In this document: in pieces, positions 1 to 6,484 of the stretch
Layout of the letters: each line of letters starts with the position of its first letter
Numbering within the stretch: position 1 is the stretch's first letter
Source of the DNA: Isohypsibius dastychi
Lineage: Eukaryota; Tardigrada; Eutardigrada; Parachela; Isohypsibiidae
Length of the DNA stretch: 10,445 nucleotides
Assembly: GCA_034696485.1 (NCBI GenBank)
Contig: JAQIWT010001531.1
Location: 1 to 10,445, forward strand
Direction of reading: 5' to 3'
Made by a program: the position numbers and the translations under genes
Notes under the pieces: model-generated
Seen by the model: the letters and a program-made list of their open reading frames with translations, nothing else
Databases searched by the model: none
Told to the model about the DNA's origin: nothing

Positions 1-63
1 TGACGCACTGATATTTCAGTTCCAAATCATTTCTCCAATCCAAACAAGGTGTCGTTTTAAAGC
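1..63. repeat. Terminal direct repeat, first copy
   Basis: These 63 bases are identical to the last 63 bases of the window (10383-10445), with no mismatch when compared by hand. They lie inside the N-terminal coding part of the tyrosine recombinase, not in a terminal repeat of a transposon. The simplest reading is an overlap closing a circular or tandem sequence; an assembler k-mer overlap would look the same. Confidence 0.97.
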
Positions 64-945
64 CCCAAAAATTCTCTTCTTCAGTTTTTATCAACAGTTA
101 AATTTGAGGCCGATGCCTGCTGATCTCAATATCGTTTTATTTCACATTGCATATCTATCAAAATCAATGGAACTTAGGAGTGTGAATAATTATCTTTCTG
201 CGCTGGTTACCCTTCACAATCATAACATCTTCGATGCCCCCGACCTCTCTCATTTCTCTGTGAAGCAAACGCTGGCTGGTCTGAGACGATCACGTCGTGA
301 GCTTCCGAATAGAAAATTTCTGCTTCTTCTGGTTTTTCCTTTAAAAGCAATATACCGATATCTTTCTCTAGTTCCGGGGAGATTCCGTCAAGTATTTCGG
401 ACGGCGTGCCTCATCGCTTACTTTACATTATTACGTCGGTCTAACCTATTTTGGACAAAGTCTGGCACGAAATGGTTACGATTATGTGACCTTACTCTAA
501 AACCCGATGGTTTTGTTTTGAGTGTGCTAGTACTGAAAACTGACAGGTTCATTGGAAAAACCATGCTTATTCCCGTTCAGAAAGTGGCACGAAAGAGTTT
601 CTGTCCCGTTCATCAAATACAGAAATTGTTGCGAAACGTTTCACAAGTCCCGATGGACCTCTGCTTTGCTATAGCGCCCCATCTTCACTCAAACCGTTGG
701 ATGCCGCCGACTTTACGCGGGATCTCAAAATCACCCTTTCCAAAGCCGGCTATGATTCCAAAAACTACTCCATCCATTCCTTCCGCAAAGGAGCCGCCAC
801 GTTCGCATCACAGTCTGGAGTCTCATCTGAATCAATCAAAGCTCAAGGACATTGGAGAAGCGACTGCTTTCAACAATATATCGTACGCGACGAAGCCTTT
901 CGGAAGGCTTTCTCTTCGACTGTATCATCACACTTTCTTGGATAG
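1..945 (+). pseudogene. DIRS-type tyrosine recombinase, frameshifted
   Basis: Tyrosine recombinase that in DIRS elements integrates the circular DNA intermediate. The frame is open from the window start; the N-terminal SAM-like helical domain is recognisable from about base 83 (motifs LNLRPMPADL and VNNYLSALVTLHN). The catalytic core starts with Arg of LLRRSNLF (R at 434-436), followed by a CPVHQIQKLL segment. Near 632-660 the frame shifts by one base, and the rest continues to 945: H-x-x-R in IHSFRKG (H 775-777, R 784-786), GHW (850-855) and the nucleophile Tyr in QQYIV (877-879). All core residues R-H-R-H/W-Y survive, but on two frames. The N-terminus looks weak before base 83, where another shift is possible. 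The 82-codon frame at 697-945 is the C-terminal half of this gene, not a separate gene. RNase H lies upstream only if the window is closed into a circle. Confidence 0.9.
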
Positions 946-1205
946 TCTGGCATGTTTAGGACGCATTGCGCCAACCTTCTCCATCATGAAGGAGATGTCC
1001 CTGGCGGAAACGCCCAAAGGAAATTAATAAATCCTTTAAACCGGCGCGCCTTCCTGTTTCTGTTTCGAATTCCGGATTTTTGGGGATCTCGAGTCTTATC
1101 GGTGATCACATCTTGTGTGCTTTCACGTCAGCCGTAATGCAGTATTGTGATTCTACTTTCTCAACATATCAACTCAGCATCGAGCAAATTACAAAAAGGT
1201 AACAA
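946..1205. other. No gene seen; DIRS 3' untranslated region
   Basis: Stretch between the recombinase stop and the repeat boxes. The open frames here lack recognisable motifs. An AATAAAT at 1026-1032 resembles a polyadenylation signal but is not supported otherwise. Confidence 0.5.
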
Positions 1206-1281
1206 TCAAGTTTCTCGCCAGAAAGTGACTCCGGCACAACACTTGACGGCGGCTCCTTCAAAAAGTCAAGTTTCTCGCCGG
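1206..1281. repeat. CAAGTTTCTCGCC boxes at the DIRS downstream end
   Basis: TCAAGTTTCTCGCCA at 1206-1220 recurs as TCAAGTTTCTCGCCGG at 1266-1281. The reverse complement (CCGGCGAGAAACTTG or a one-base variant) occurs upstream of gag near 6056 and 6118. This opposite-orientation sharing of flanking motifs is what inverted termini of a DIRS element would leave, although only short boxes are left. Confidence 0.65.
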
Positions 1282-1340
1282 GCAAAAACCATGATAATCC
1301 GTCAAAATCCATGATAATCCGGCGAAAACCATGATAAAAC
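1281..1340. repeat. Three 20-bp tandem units
   Basis: Three consecutive 20-base units: GGCAAAAACCATGATAATCC, GTCAAAATCCATGATAATCC and GGCGAAAACCATGATAAAAC. The shared core CCATGAT recurs upstream of gag (near 6111 and, as a palindrome, 6264-6280). This is probably a terminal or regulatory repeat of the DIRS element. Confidence 0.85.
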
Positions 1341-1467
1341 TCCAATATAACTCTGCAAAGAGCTCAAATTGAAAAATCAACAAGTCTCAGAGCCTCATCT
1401 GAGAACAAGGTGGTCAGGCATGTGCCCCTTTGAAACGCAACGTTGTTCTTTAACCATCCAAATATAA
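1341..1467. other. No gene seen; flank between the DIRS end and the integrase tail
   Basis: No repeat boxes and no recognisable coding in three forward frames. It may be upstream integrase sequence after frameshifts. Confidence 0.3.
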
Positions 1468-1530
1468 GCTGAGCTCAACAAGCAGGGATCCGAAATTTTC
1501 CATCAATACAACTCCGTAAAGAAGATGTTG

Positions 1531-1538
1531 CTGGAAAC
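1531..1538. repeat. Left 8-bp target duplication of the hAT element
   Basis: CTGGAAAC immediately before the left terminal repeat; the partner CTTGAAAC follows the right terminus at 2336-2343. Seven of eight bases match, and 8 bp is the hAT hallmark. Confidence 0.8.
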
Positions 1539-1776
1539 TAGGGTTGTGATCCCAGCCGGAAAAACGAAATGGGATGGGATGTGATCGGGATGGGAAGAGT
1601 GGGATCCGACGGGATGGATGTCATGGGACTGGGATTTTTGGGAAGGACTTGGGATTGGGAAATTGGGACACAGAATTTTAATTAAATGAACTGTTTTCTC
1701 TCGAAAAATTTTTCTTTAAGTAAGATTCTACTGTACGAGATTCCAAATTTAATTTCTATCAGCAAATGAGTCTCAA

Positions 1777-2214
1777 CTACTGATCACCAAACAGTTTGGA
1801 AATATCAGTCAAAGTAAAGAAACGATCAACATGAATACTTGGTGCAGCACCGGAATCCAACCAATCCATTGGTGACTCCTCTCCCTCAGCTTGATTCTTA
1901 TAGTTATTAATAATATGCACCACGTCAGTTAGGTCTTCAACAAAATAATGAACGTCACTGGCTGGGCTTGAACAATCGTCTTGGCATTCCTCTCTTGCAA
2001 AAATGAAATGAACTCCATTTTCTTGCTCGACACAGCACTTGGTTTCCGATCACGAATTATCTGCATCTTTATCGCAGCAGCACCGGTGACCTTCTTCGAG
2101 TTTGAGACGATTCCGCGGCCAAGTGTGAACACCTTTCATTATACTCCAAACTCTTTCGATGTCCGTGGCTTGGGGATATACAGCCAGCAAATGAAGCGCA
2201 AGTGTTTCAACTAC
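1777..2214 (-). pseudogene. hAT transposase C-terminal remnant (dimerisation domain)
   Basis: Read from 2214 downward, the minus strand encodes TLALHLLAVYPQATDIERV then WSIMKGVHTWPRNRL, the hAT C-terminal dimerisation signature (LA...LL..P.S...ER.FS..K.I.T..RNRL). After RNRL the frame shifts once to continue as KKVTGAAAIKMQII. A second shift near 1980 leads into an acidic tail (DVHYFVEDLTDVVHI, then EGEESPMDWLDSG) that ends at a TAG, reverse complement of 1777-1779. Three frames in about 440 bases make it a pseudogene. The DDE catalytic part and the N-terminal zinc finger are absent, apparently through internal deletion of the parent element. Confidence 0.75.
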
Positions 2215-2221
2215 CACTTAT

Positions 2222-2285
2222 CCCAATCCCATTCCCATCCCAAGATCCCACTCCCAGCGAAGCTCCATGGGATGGGAAGGGTGGG
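2222..2285. other. Opposed potential G-quadruplex tracts in the hAT right end
   Basis: The bottom strand of 2222-2241 has four GGG runs separated by 2-3 bases; the top strand has four GGG runs at 2269-2285 (loops AT, AA, T). The two tracts are also largely complementary, so the region can form a hairpin instead. Both come from the subterminal repeat of the hAT element. Confidence 0.6.
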
Positions 2286-2335
2286 ATGCTTGGGATGGGA
2301 TTTGGGATCATTTGGGACGTGGGATGCCAACCCTA

Positions 2336-2343
2336 CTTGAAAC
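2336..2343. repeat. Right 8-bp target duplication of the hAT element
   Basis: CTTGAAAC directly after the right terminus; one base differs from the left copy CTGGAAAC. Confidence 0.8.
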
Positions 2344-2767
2344 AGTGCAAAACAATATTGAAAAAGAGCGAGAAAGACAGAAGAAGTGTTTTGACAAGCG
2401 GAACCGAAACAGTGGAGTGGCACTGGATACAGGTTGGTCAATCTAGCCATGGTCTCGTTTTTAAGATGGAAGTTTTATTTGGTCAGGTCAGTACGTCATG
2501 TTCCGCAATACCAAGGAAGGCAATACAATGGTCTCAAAATCGAGGAATATTGGACTTGGCCTGGTGACCACTGTTATGAAGAACCACGCTCGAATCTTAT
2601 ATCAAGGATCTCCGTATACCATAAGCCTCAAAGACCTCCGAATCCTGAGGGACGTGCCAGAAGTCGTATCGTCAGGAGCTCGCAAGCATGAGAAACTATC
2701 GAGGGAATGTTCCATAGCCCACACGCGAACCTCGGATCAACCAAAGTCTTTCGGCAACGATGTATGA

Positions 2768-2984
2768 AAATAATTTCGGGCGCAATGTATCTTATGATGA
2801 AGTTTTAGCAGTTGTTGGTTTGTAGCAGGACAAGTGTAAAACTGATCTAAGTGTGGATGAAAGCAAACAACTTGTCGTTGCGACTCCACAGGCACCGTCC
2901 ATTTTGAATGAAGCTTATGATTCGCTTGCAAACCTGCAGACCCGGTCTCATGCGCCGCAAAAAAGAAAACCTCAAGTAACTGCT
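2768..2984. other. No gene seen; probable 3' flank of the secreted-protein gene
   Basis: Lies between the integrase remnant and the last exon of the minus-strand gene. A minus-strand open frame (2988-2737) has no recognisable motif and overlaps the stop of that gene; it may be 3' untranslated sequence. Confidence 0.35.
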
Positions 2985-3749
2985 TCAAGTTGCGGCAATG
3001 TTTGCTGATCGTTTGCTTTCACCAAGCGCCACCCTCCCCGCGACGCAAACATGCAACTTATATCTATGAATCCACCTGAAAGATTGCAGATTTCGACAAA
3101 ACCAGTGATAACTTCTCCACGATGATTCGAACTCAGTTTGGAAACTTGGTTATCACCTTGAAGCTCGGGCTCTGATTCTCGCTGAGCCATGCACACTTAC
3201 TCTTTGCACAACGTTGTCCCAACTGACACGTCTTTTTCCGGGACAACATTCTCCAGTCCACCACTCTCGAAATCAACCAGTCCCGCCAGTTGACGTTGTG
3301 CTTGTGTTCTACAGGCTGTCGCACATTTTTGTATGGCAATCTGGCAAGACTGGGCATTTATCGTCGGATAATGCAGCTTGTATAGCAGATCACCCGGGGT
3401 TCCCATCTTGTTGATCCGGACATCACAGTAACATCTACAACAAACCAATCAAAAATCCATTTCTCAAAACTTCGAGGAGTACGTACATTGAACCAATGCT
3501 CGAAGAGGAGGAAGCTGAACGGTAGGGATTCATTGACTGGAACGGTGACGGCATGTTGAATCCAGTGACGGAATTGAAGGGGTTTCCCCCGCCTGCGAAT
3601 TCCGCTCCGAGGACCTGAGCAGCGGGGTCCTGGAAAGGTACGCCACCACCCATCATGGCCTGGTCTGCAAAGGGGTTCATCCAGGACTGGGCAACATGGA
3701 TGGCATCAACGATGAATAAAAACGAGCAAAAGCATTTCCACATTTTCAT
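2985..3749 (-). CDS. Secreted protein with NPF/NPY-rich region and Cys-rich domain, three exons
   Basis: Predicted spliced gene of 195 codons; no family recognised. Exon 1 (3749-3487) starts at MKMWKCFCSF, with a hydrophobic signal peptide of about 22 residues, then a low-complexity Gly/Met/Pro/Phe stretch with spaced NPF, NPF, NPY motifs and a Ser run. Intron 1 (3486-3435, 52 bp) has donor GTACGT and acceptor TTTGTTGTAG. Exon 2 (3434-3201) encodes a cysteine-rich segment beginning CYCDVRINKMGTPGDLLY with C-x5-C-x3-C in CQIAIQKCATAC, and ends at donor GTAAGT. Intron 2 (3200-3076) ends at CTTTCAG, and exon 3 (3075-2985) gives a short tail ending in TGA. Exon sizes 263, 234 and 91 keep phase exactly. 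Exons 1 and 2 are well supported; exon 3 and its acceptor are tentative. An upstream in-frame Met at 3782 exists, but the start at 3749 puts the signal peptide at the N-terminus. Likely secreted; role unknown. Confidence 0.65.
3076..3200 (-). other. Proposed intron 2 of the secreted-protein gene
   Basis: Starts with a strong GTAAGT donor and is proposed to end at AATCTTTCAG. Skipping this 125-bp stretch keeps phase and gives a short terminal exon; the acceptor choice is a guess among several AGs. Confidence 0.45.
3435..3486 (-). other. Intron 1 of the secreted-protein gene
   Basis: 52-bp GT-AG intron with a GTACGT donor and a T-rich acceptor ending TTGTTGTAG. It has only short pyrimidine-rich stretches and no separate coding signal. 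Confidence 0.65.
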
Positions 3750-3782
3750 ATGAAAAAAGTGTTCACGTCGAGGCCAGTTCAA

Positions 3783-4213
3783 GACATATCTCGTTGAGGA
3801 ATTGGGTCAGTGCATCGATTTGATCAAACAGGAAAGATGACTGCTGTGATAAAAAAACCAATGGAGGCAGTTTGGATGGGGACGTGGGCGATGTGCAACC
3901 TTGACCATTAATTTAATGTTGAGTCGGCGCAGGCCGGTTATTAAATAGTCCTTTATTGATAAGCGCTGGTTTGGGTTTCCCAACCATTGTTGCCCACATG
4001 GGATTCGGTTTCTCTCTGCGCTGTTGGAGAAGTGCGGACCAACACCCAATATGAAAGTTGAATAAACTATTGGCTTTTGTACCGAGTTTATTTCGATTAT
4101 AGGGGGGCAGTTGGCGAATGCGTAATCCGTACACGAACTGGATCTCTTTTGTACCACACACTGATGGGAGGATTCGGTCATGCTCTTTGTTCTTCGTGCG
4201 GATTGTAACCGTG
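3783..4213 (-). other. Overlapping minus-strand open frames without recognisable product
   Basis: Two frames of 111 and 137 codons overlap here (4248-3913 and 4220-3807). Neither has a known motif, signal peptide or clear splice-site support. The first has a fairly protein-like segment (ILPSVCGTKEIQFVYGLRI), which could be an exon or a decayed element. The stretch next to 3783 would hold the promoter of the secreted-protein gene, but I see no convincing TATA box. Confidence 0.25.
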
Positions 4214-4402
4214 CTACCAAGTACCAATAGCGACGCGTTCTGTATCAACGACCCAGTGGGAGACGTTTTCCGCGCAGAGCTTTAGCATGGTGGTGTTTAC
4301 CAACTGAGCACGGACAAGCGCACCGAGCGAATCTTCTATTTCTGAAAGGAAATTAAATTCATGGCTACAAAAGAGTGAATGAAACAGTTGCTCCGAATTC
4401 AT
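4214..4402 (-). other. Possible minus-strand exon, unknown product
   Basis: A 62-codon frame with a protein-like composition (SEIEDSLGALVRAQLV, then LKLCAENVSHWVV). A good acceptor-like tract (TTTAATTTCCTTTCAG) lies inside it near 4346, so the real exon might begin there, and GTAAAC or GTACTT could act as donors. It may connect to the frame at 4248-3913. No family is recognised and it could be chance. Confidence 0.25.
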
Positions 4403-4508
4403 CTTTGTGCTTGAATAGGAACAGCAGAAAAGGGAGATTTAGTTCTACAGACCGAACTCTTTAGTTTGGCAGAGACGTATTTACTTAAAAATGCATTTCG
4501 CATTGCAG

Positions 4509-4740
4509 TAGTTACTTACAACAGTTGAAACTCAGGCGTAATTCATCATGAAACTGGTGGGGCGCAATTTCAGGAAAGTAAGCCAGTCGTGCAATTTGAT
4601 TTCAAAGAGGAGCCTCTAAGCTCCTCTTTGAAATGACGAAATTCTGAATTGCAGCCTGCCCCGTAATTTCGTCTCCACCGATTAGCATAGAATTATGCTA
4701 CCACGAATTACGCAGCAGTTACCACTGTTGTAAGTAACTA
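4509..4740. mobile_element. Foldback MITE, 232 bp, TA-flanked
   Basis: TAGTTACTTACAACAG at 4509-4524 is perfectly inverted at 4725-4740, and imperfect pairing continues inward (GCGTAATTC on both sides, then GGTGG). At the centre two 15-bp arms, ATTTCAAAGAGGAGC and its complement, enclose a six-base loop. The element is therefore one long hairpin. The outer TA on each side may be the target duplication, giving a 228-bp element starting GTTACTTACAAC. No coding capacity. Superfamily unassigned; a TA target suggests a Tc1/mariner-type mobiliser. Confidence 0.75.
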
Positions 4741-5185
4741 TTGTTTATAACCTGCCGCACAGAAGCGTGCAGGTACAGTCCTAGCCCAAATGGCACGATC
4801 TAGGAAGCCGCCTGATTTTGGTTCCATTTAGAGATAACAAGAATCTTGTAAAATTTTTGCATCAGTCTGGGCTGTGTCGCCTTGCCAAATCCGGAGGCGG
4901 GCTCAGAGTTAATTGAGTGCACAACAGGGGTTGCAAACGAGCAAATTAATCAGTTGATTCGTTTTGCTTGCGCCGGCTAAATAATGATCGTGGCAGGTAA
5001 GATGGCAGGTTTTTATTTGCTTCAATGTATGGAACTGAAAAATATGAGAAATAATCGTCGAAGGGCTCGAACTAGTCTGCTCGAGTTGTTTCGATGCAAA
5101 CATACGGTACATAATGAATCATTGAAACAATAAGAAGCTGAAATTGTTGACGAAAATCAAATGAACGGACGGACGGGCTGATTCG
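4741..5185. other. No gene seen
   Basis: AT-moderate sequence with a small hairpin near 4749-4771 (CCTGC...GCAGG) that lacks tRNA features. A 67-codon minus-strand frame (5112-4909) has no recognisable motif. The right part is the 3' flank of the minus-strand cysteine-rich gene. Confidence 0.4.
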
Positions 5186-5443
5186 TTACCACGGTAGGGC
5201 CCATGCGAATAGGCAGGAACTTGTGCAACTGGTGAAAGCGGTTTCGCAAGCGATTAGTGCGGCTGGAGCGGCTGGAGGCACTGCTGCGCAAGCAGCAGTC
5301 CCAGCCGCAGCGCAGGCAGATAGAACGCCAACACAAATGCCCATACATATTCCATAAGCTCCCCATAGACCAGCCGTCATCTTGGGCATCAACAAAACCA
5401 TCAGGACCATCTGGGAGAAGTCGATTGCGTTGATTTTTGCCAT
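5186..5443 (-). CDS. Small Cys/Ala-rich, probably secreted or membrane-associated protein
   Basis: 85-codon frame from ATG at 5443 to TAA at 5186-5188; an inner ATG at 5410 would give 74 codons starting MVLMVLLMPKMTAG, which looks like a signal peptide. The mature part has the pattern GIC-x3-C-x5-C-AAAG, then an Ala/Pro-rich hydrophobic link and C-x6-C-x3-C (ACETAFTSCTSSC). That spacing recalls a family of small eukaryotic Cys-rich proteins annotated as zygote-specific (Zys3-like); I compare from memory of the pattern, so the family call is tentative. The frame is also open upstream to 5539 without a motif. A CCCAG just before the inner ATG could be a splice acceptor, so an extra 5' exon is possible. 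Same strand as the secreted-protein gene, about 1.4 kb away. Confidence 0.55.
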   Translation of the reverse strand: MAKINAIDFSQMVLMVLLMPKMTAGLWGAYGICMGICVGVLSACAAAGTAACAAVPPAAPAALIACETAFTSCTSSCLFAWALPW

Positions 5444-5763
5444 GTTGGGATTGGGAACCAGGAAACGACTATTATTTGAGGCTGCCTGTGATATTGAATA
5501 TGCGTAGCGATCCGAATGTTCTATGAATTTTGGATTCACGGTGGCGAGACTAAATACTGAGAACGGGGTTTGGCATGCTAAGCTTCGAGATTAACTAACA
5601 ATGGGTCATGCCGGTGACCCAACTGCAACGATAAACAGATGCCTATAAACCAGATAAGATGCATGATCATCATACGTCGGAAGATAATCGCGAAGATAAA
5701 TTAATGCGCTTTTATTATGACTCAAACATCCAAACAGAAGAGTGGTATTCCATCGAAGTGATA
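5444..5763. other. 5' flank of the Cys-rich gene, no further gene seen
   Basis: The sequence upstream (on the minus strand) of the small Cys-rich gene. It contains the inverted repeat GGGTCA-TGCCGG-TGACCC at 5603-5620. No clear TATA box on the minus strand. Confidence 0.4.
5603..5620. promoter_or_regulatory. Inverted repeat GGGTCA with 6-bp spacer
   Basis: Perfect six-base arms resembling nuclear-receptor half-sites (AGGTCA-like), about 160-177 bp upstream of the ATG of the minus-strand Cys-rich gene. A regulatory role is only a possibility; such palindromes also occur by chance. Confidence 0.3.
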
Positions 5764-5829
5764 AGTCCATCTGATATTAGCAGATGGAAGAAAATGAGTC
5801 CATCTGATATCATAAGATGGCAGAAAATA
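5764..5829. repeat. Two tandem 33-bp units, each palindromic
   Basis: Unit 1 (5764-5796) and unit 2 (5797-5829) share AGTCCATCTGATAT and AGATGG-AGAAAAT. Each has arms CCATCT/AGATGG that can form a hairpin. A plus-strand frame (5659-5847) reads them as SPSDISRWKKM and SPSDIIRWQKI, but nothing else supports a gene. Confidence 0.8.
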
Positions 5830-5896
5830 AGGACAAGGAACGATTAATCGTATTTGCCATGCCAAATTTCTGACGGTGTAGGAGGACCCCGATTTT

Positions 5897-6211
5897 CTAG
5901 AAATCCTCCTGAAGTGCCAGGATACGTGCTTGCCAACATCGTTCTCTGTTCATATACGCAAAAATTCTACTGAAATTGACCCTGATGAACGCGCCCTTAT
6001 CCAAAGCATCGTGGATGTACGACTGGATCCATATTGCATCACCAGCTATTGTAGCCGGCCAGAAACTTGATTCCTTGATGCAAGGAATCAAATTTCCCGC
6101 CGGGCGAGAACCATGATCCGGCGAGAAACTTGTTCTCACGATCAGCTCAATCAAAAGGTTTCTGCTCGTTCCAGATTTGTGAAAATATGTCTTATTCAAT
6201 GTTTCTATCAC
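5897..6211 (-). other. Minus-strand open frame of 104 codons, unknown
   Basis: The segment GDAIWIQSYIHDALDKGAF looks protein-like, but no domain is recognised. The N-terminal half overlaps the repeat boxes of the DIRS upstream end, so at most the part left of about 6055 would be a real coding remnant. May be chance or a fragment of the sequence into which the DIRS element inserted. Confidence 0.2.
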
Positions 6212-6290
6212 TCAACTGATGATATGAGCAAACCGGCTCGAAATCTTGGTATTTAACAGTGGAAAACCATGAATCATGGTTCTCGCCGGG
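6056..6290. repeat. GGCGAGAA-type boxes at the DIRS upstream end
   Basis: CCGGCCAGAAACTTG near 6056, GGGCGAGAACCATGATCC at 6102-6119, CCGGCGAGAAACTTG at 6118-6132 and the reverse-oriented TGGTTCTCGCCGGGC near 6276-6290. A perfect 9-bp inverted repeat GATTCCTTG-ATG-CAAGGAATC (6069-6089) and the palindrome AACCATGAATCATGGTT (6264-6280) lie among them. The same cores occur at 1206-1340, beyond the recombinase. Confidence 0.65.
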
Positions 6291-6484
6291 CTCATTCACG
6301 TGCATTTCTGGTTGCATATTTGTAATCAGTCAAAAACGAGAAAAATTCTGCAGCAAGAATTTGGATATAAACAGAGATCCCTCCCACAGCCTTTGTTCCT
6401 CAATTCCTTGCCTTGCAGTCTCAACTACCTTACTTCAGCGCTGATCGCTCTCTGTTTCGCATCAGTTTTGATAATTCTTCAATC
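6291..6484. other. DIRS leader upstream of gag
   Basis: Short untranslated leader between the repeat boxes and the gag ATG. The gag frame is open upstream to 6413, but no motif supports an earlier start, and the ATG at 6485 begins the conserved SAP-like part. Confidence 0.5.

Larger units (their letters stand above)
1..1340 (+). mobile_element. DIRS-like retrotransposon, 3' part
   Basis: Holds the recombinase and its downstream region. The part after the recombinase stop (946-1205) has no recognisable gene. The right edge is set tentatively at 1340, where boxes shared with the upstream end of the element (TTCTCGCCGG-type and ACCATGAT-type) stop. DIRS elements insert without target duplication and have split or inverted termini, so the edge cannot be placed from target-site evidence. 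The other part of the same element is 6056-10445. Confidence 0.7.
1539..2335. mobile_element. hAT-family DNA transposon derivative, 797 bp
   Basis: The ends are TAGGGTTGTGATCCCA (1539-1554) and, read inward from the right, TAGGGTTGGCATCCCA (2335-2320): 14 of 16 bases agree. The TAGGGTTG terminus and the 8-bp flanking duplication fit hAT. Just inside both ends are dense GGGAT/GGGA subterminal repeats (about 1563-1680 and 2219-2320), a usual layout for hAT transposase binding. Between them lies only the C-terminal end of a transposase on the minus strand, so this is an internally deleted, non-autonomous copy. It sits within an integrase reading frame and rejoins it cleanly when removed. Confidence 0.85.
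1468..2767 (+). pseudogene. LTR-retrotransposon integrase C-terminal tail, split by a hAT element
   Basis: C-terminal end of a Ty3/Gypsy-style integrase, the part that follows the catalytic core and contacts DNA. The left piece (1468-1538) is open from a TAA at 1465; the right piece resumes at 2344. Removing the hAT element and one target copy joins them in frame, giving a helical Lys/Arg/Glu-rich segment ending in ERQKKCFDKRNR, typical of the region before the integrase chromo/GPY-like module. The same frame runs on to 2767 with stops TAG at 2444 and TAA at 2462, through GQYVMFRN, a degenerate GPG-like IGLGLVTTV, and ILYQGSPYTISLKDLR, matching the usual tail layout (G-x-x-V, then GPG, then a short beta-rich end). 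The catalytic core, RNase H and LTRs are not visible. The family call rests on layout, not on a strong signature. Confidence 0.5.

Noticed and set aside
697-945. Separate 82-codon recombinase gene
   Set aside because: It is the catalytic C-terminal half of the frameshifted recombinase; the N-terminal half and first catalytic Arg are just upstream in another frame.
1042-1096. Polylinker-like cluster of GGCGCGCC, GAATTC and CTCGAG
   Set aside because: The sites are spaced by ordinary sequence, and neither flank resembles a vector. Likely coincidence.
1281-1340. CRISPR-like array
   Set aside because: The units are directly tandem with no spacers, and the setting is eukaryotic.
2202-2567. Plus- and minus-strand open frames over the GGGAT repeats
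   Set aside because: They translate the low-complexity hAT end and cross its boundary; no protein features.
4749-4771. tRNA-like hairpin
   Set aside because: Only one stem is found; no cloverleaf, T-loop or anticodon arm.
6259-6444. Short frames upstream of gag
   Set aside because: They overlap terminal boxes and the leader and have no motif.
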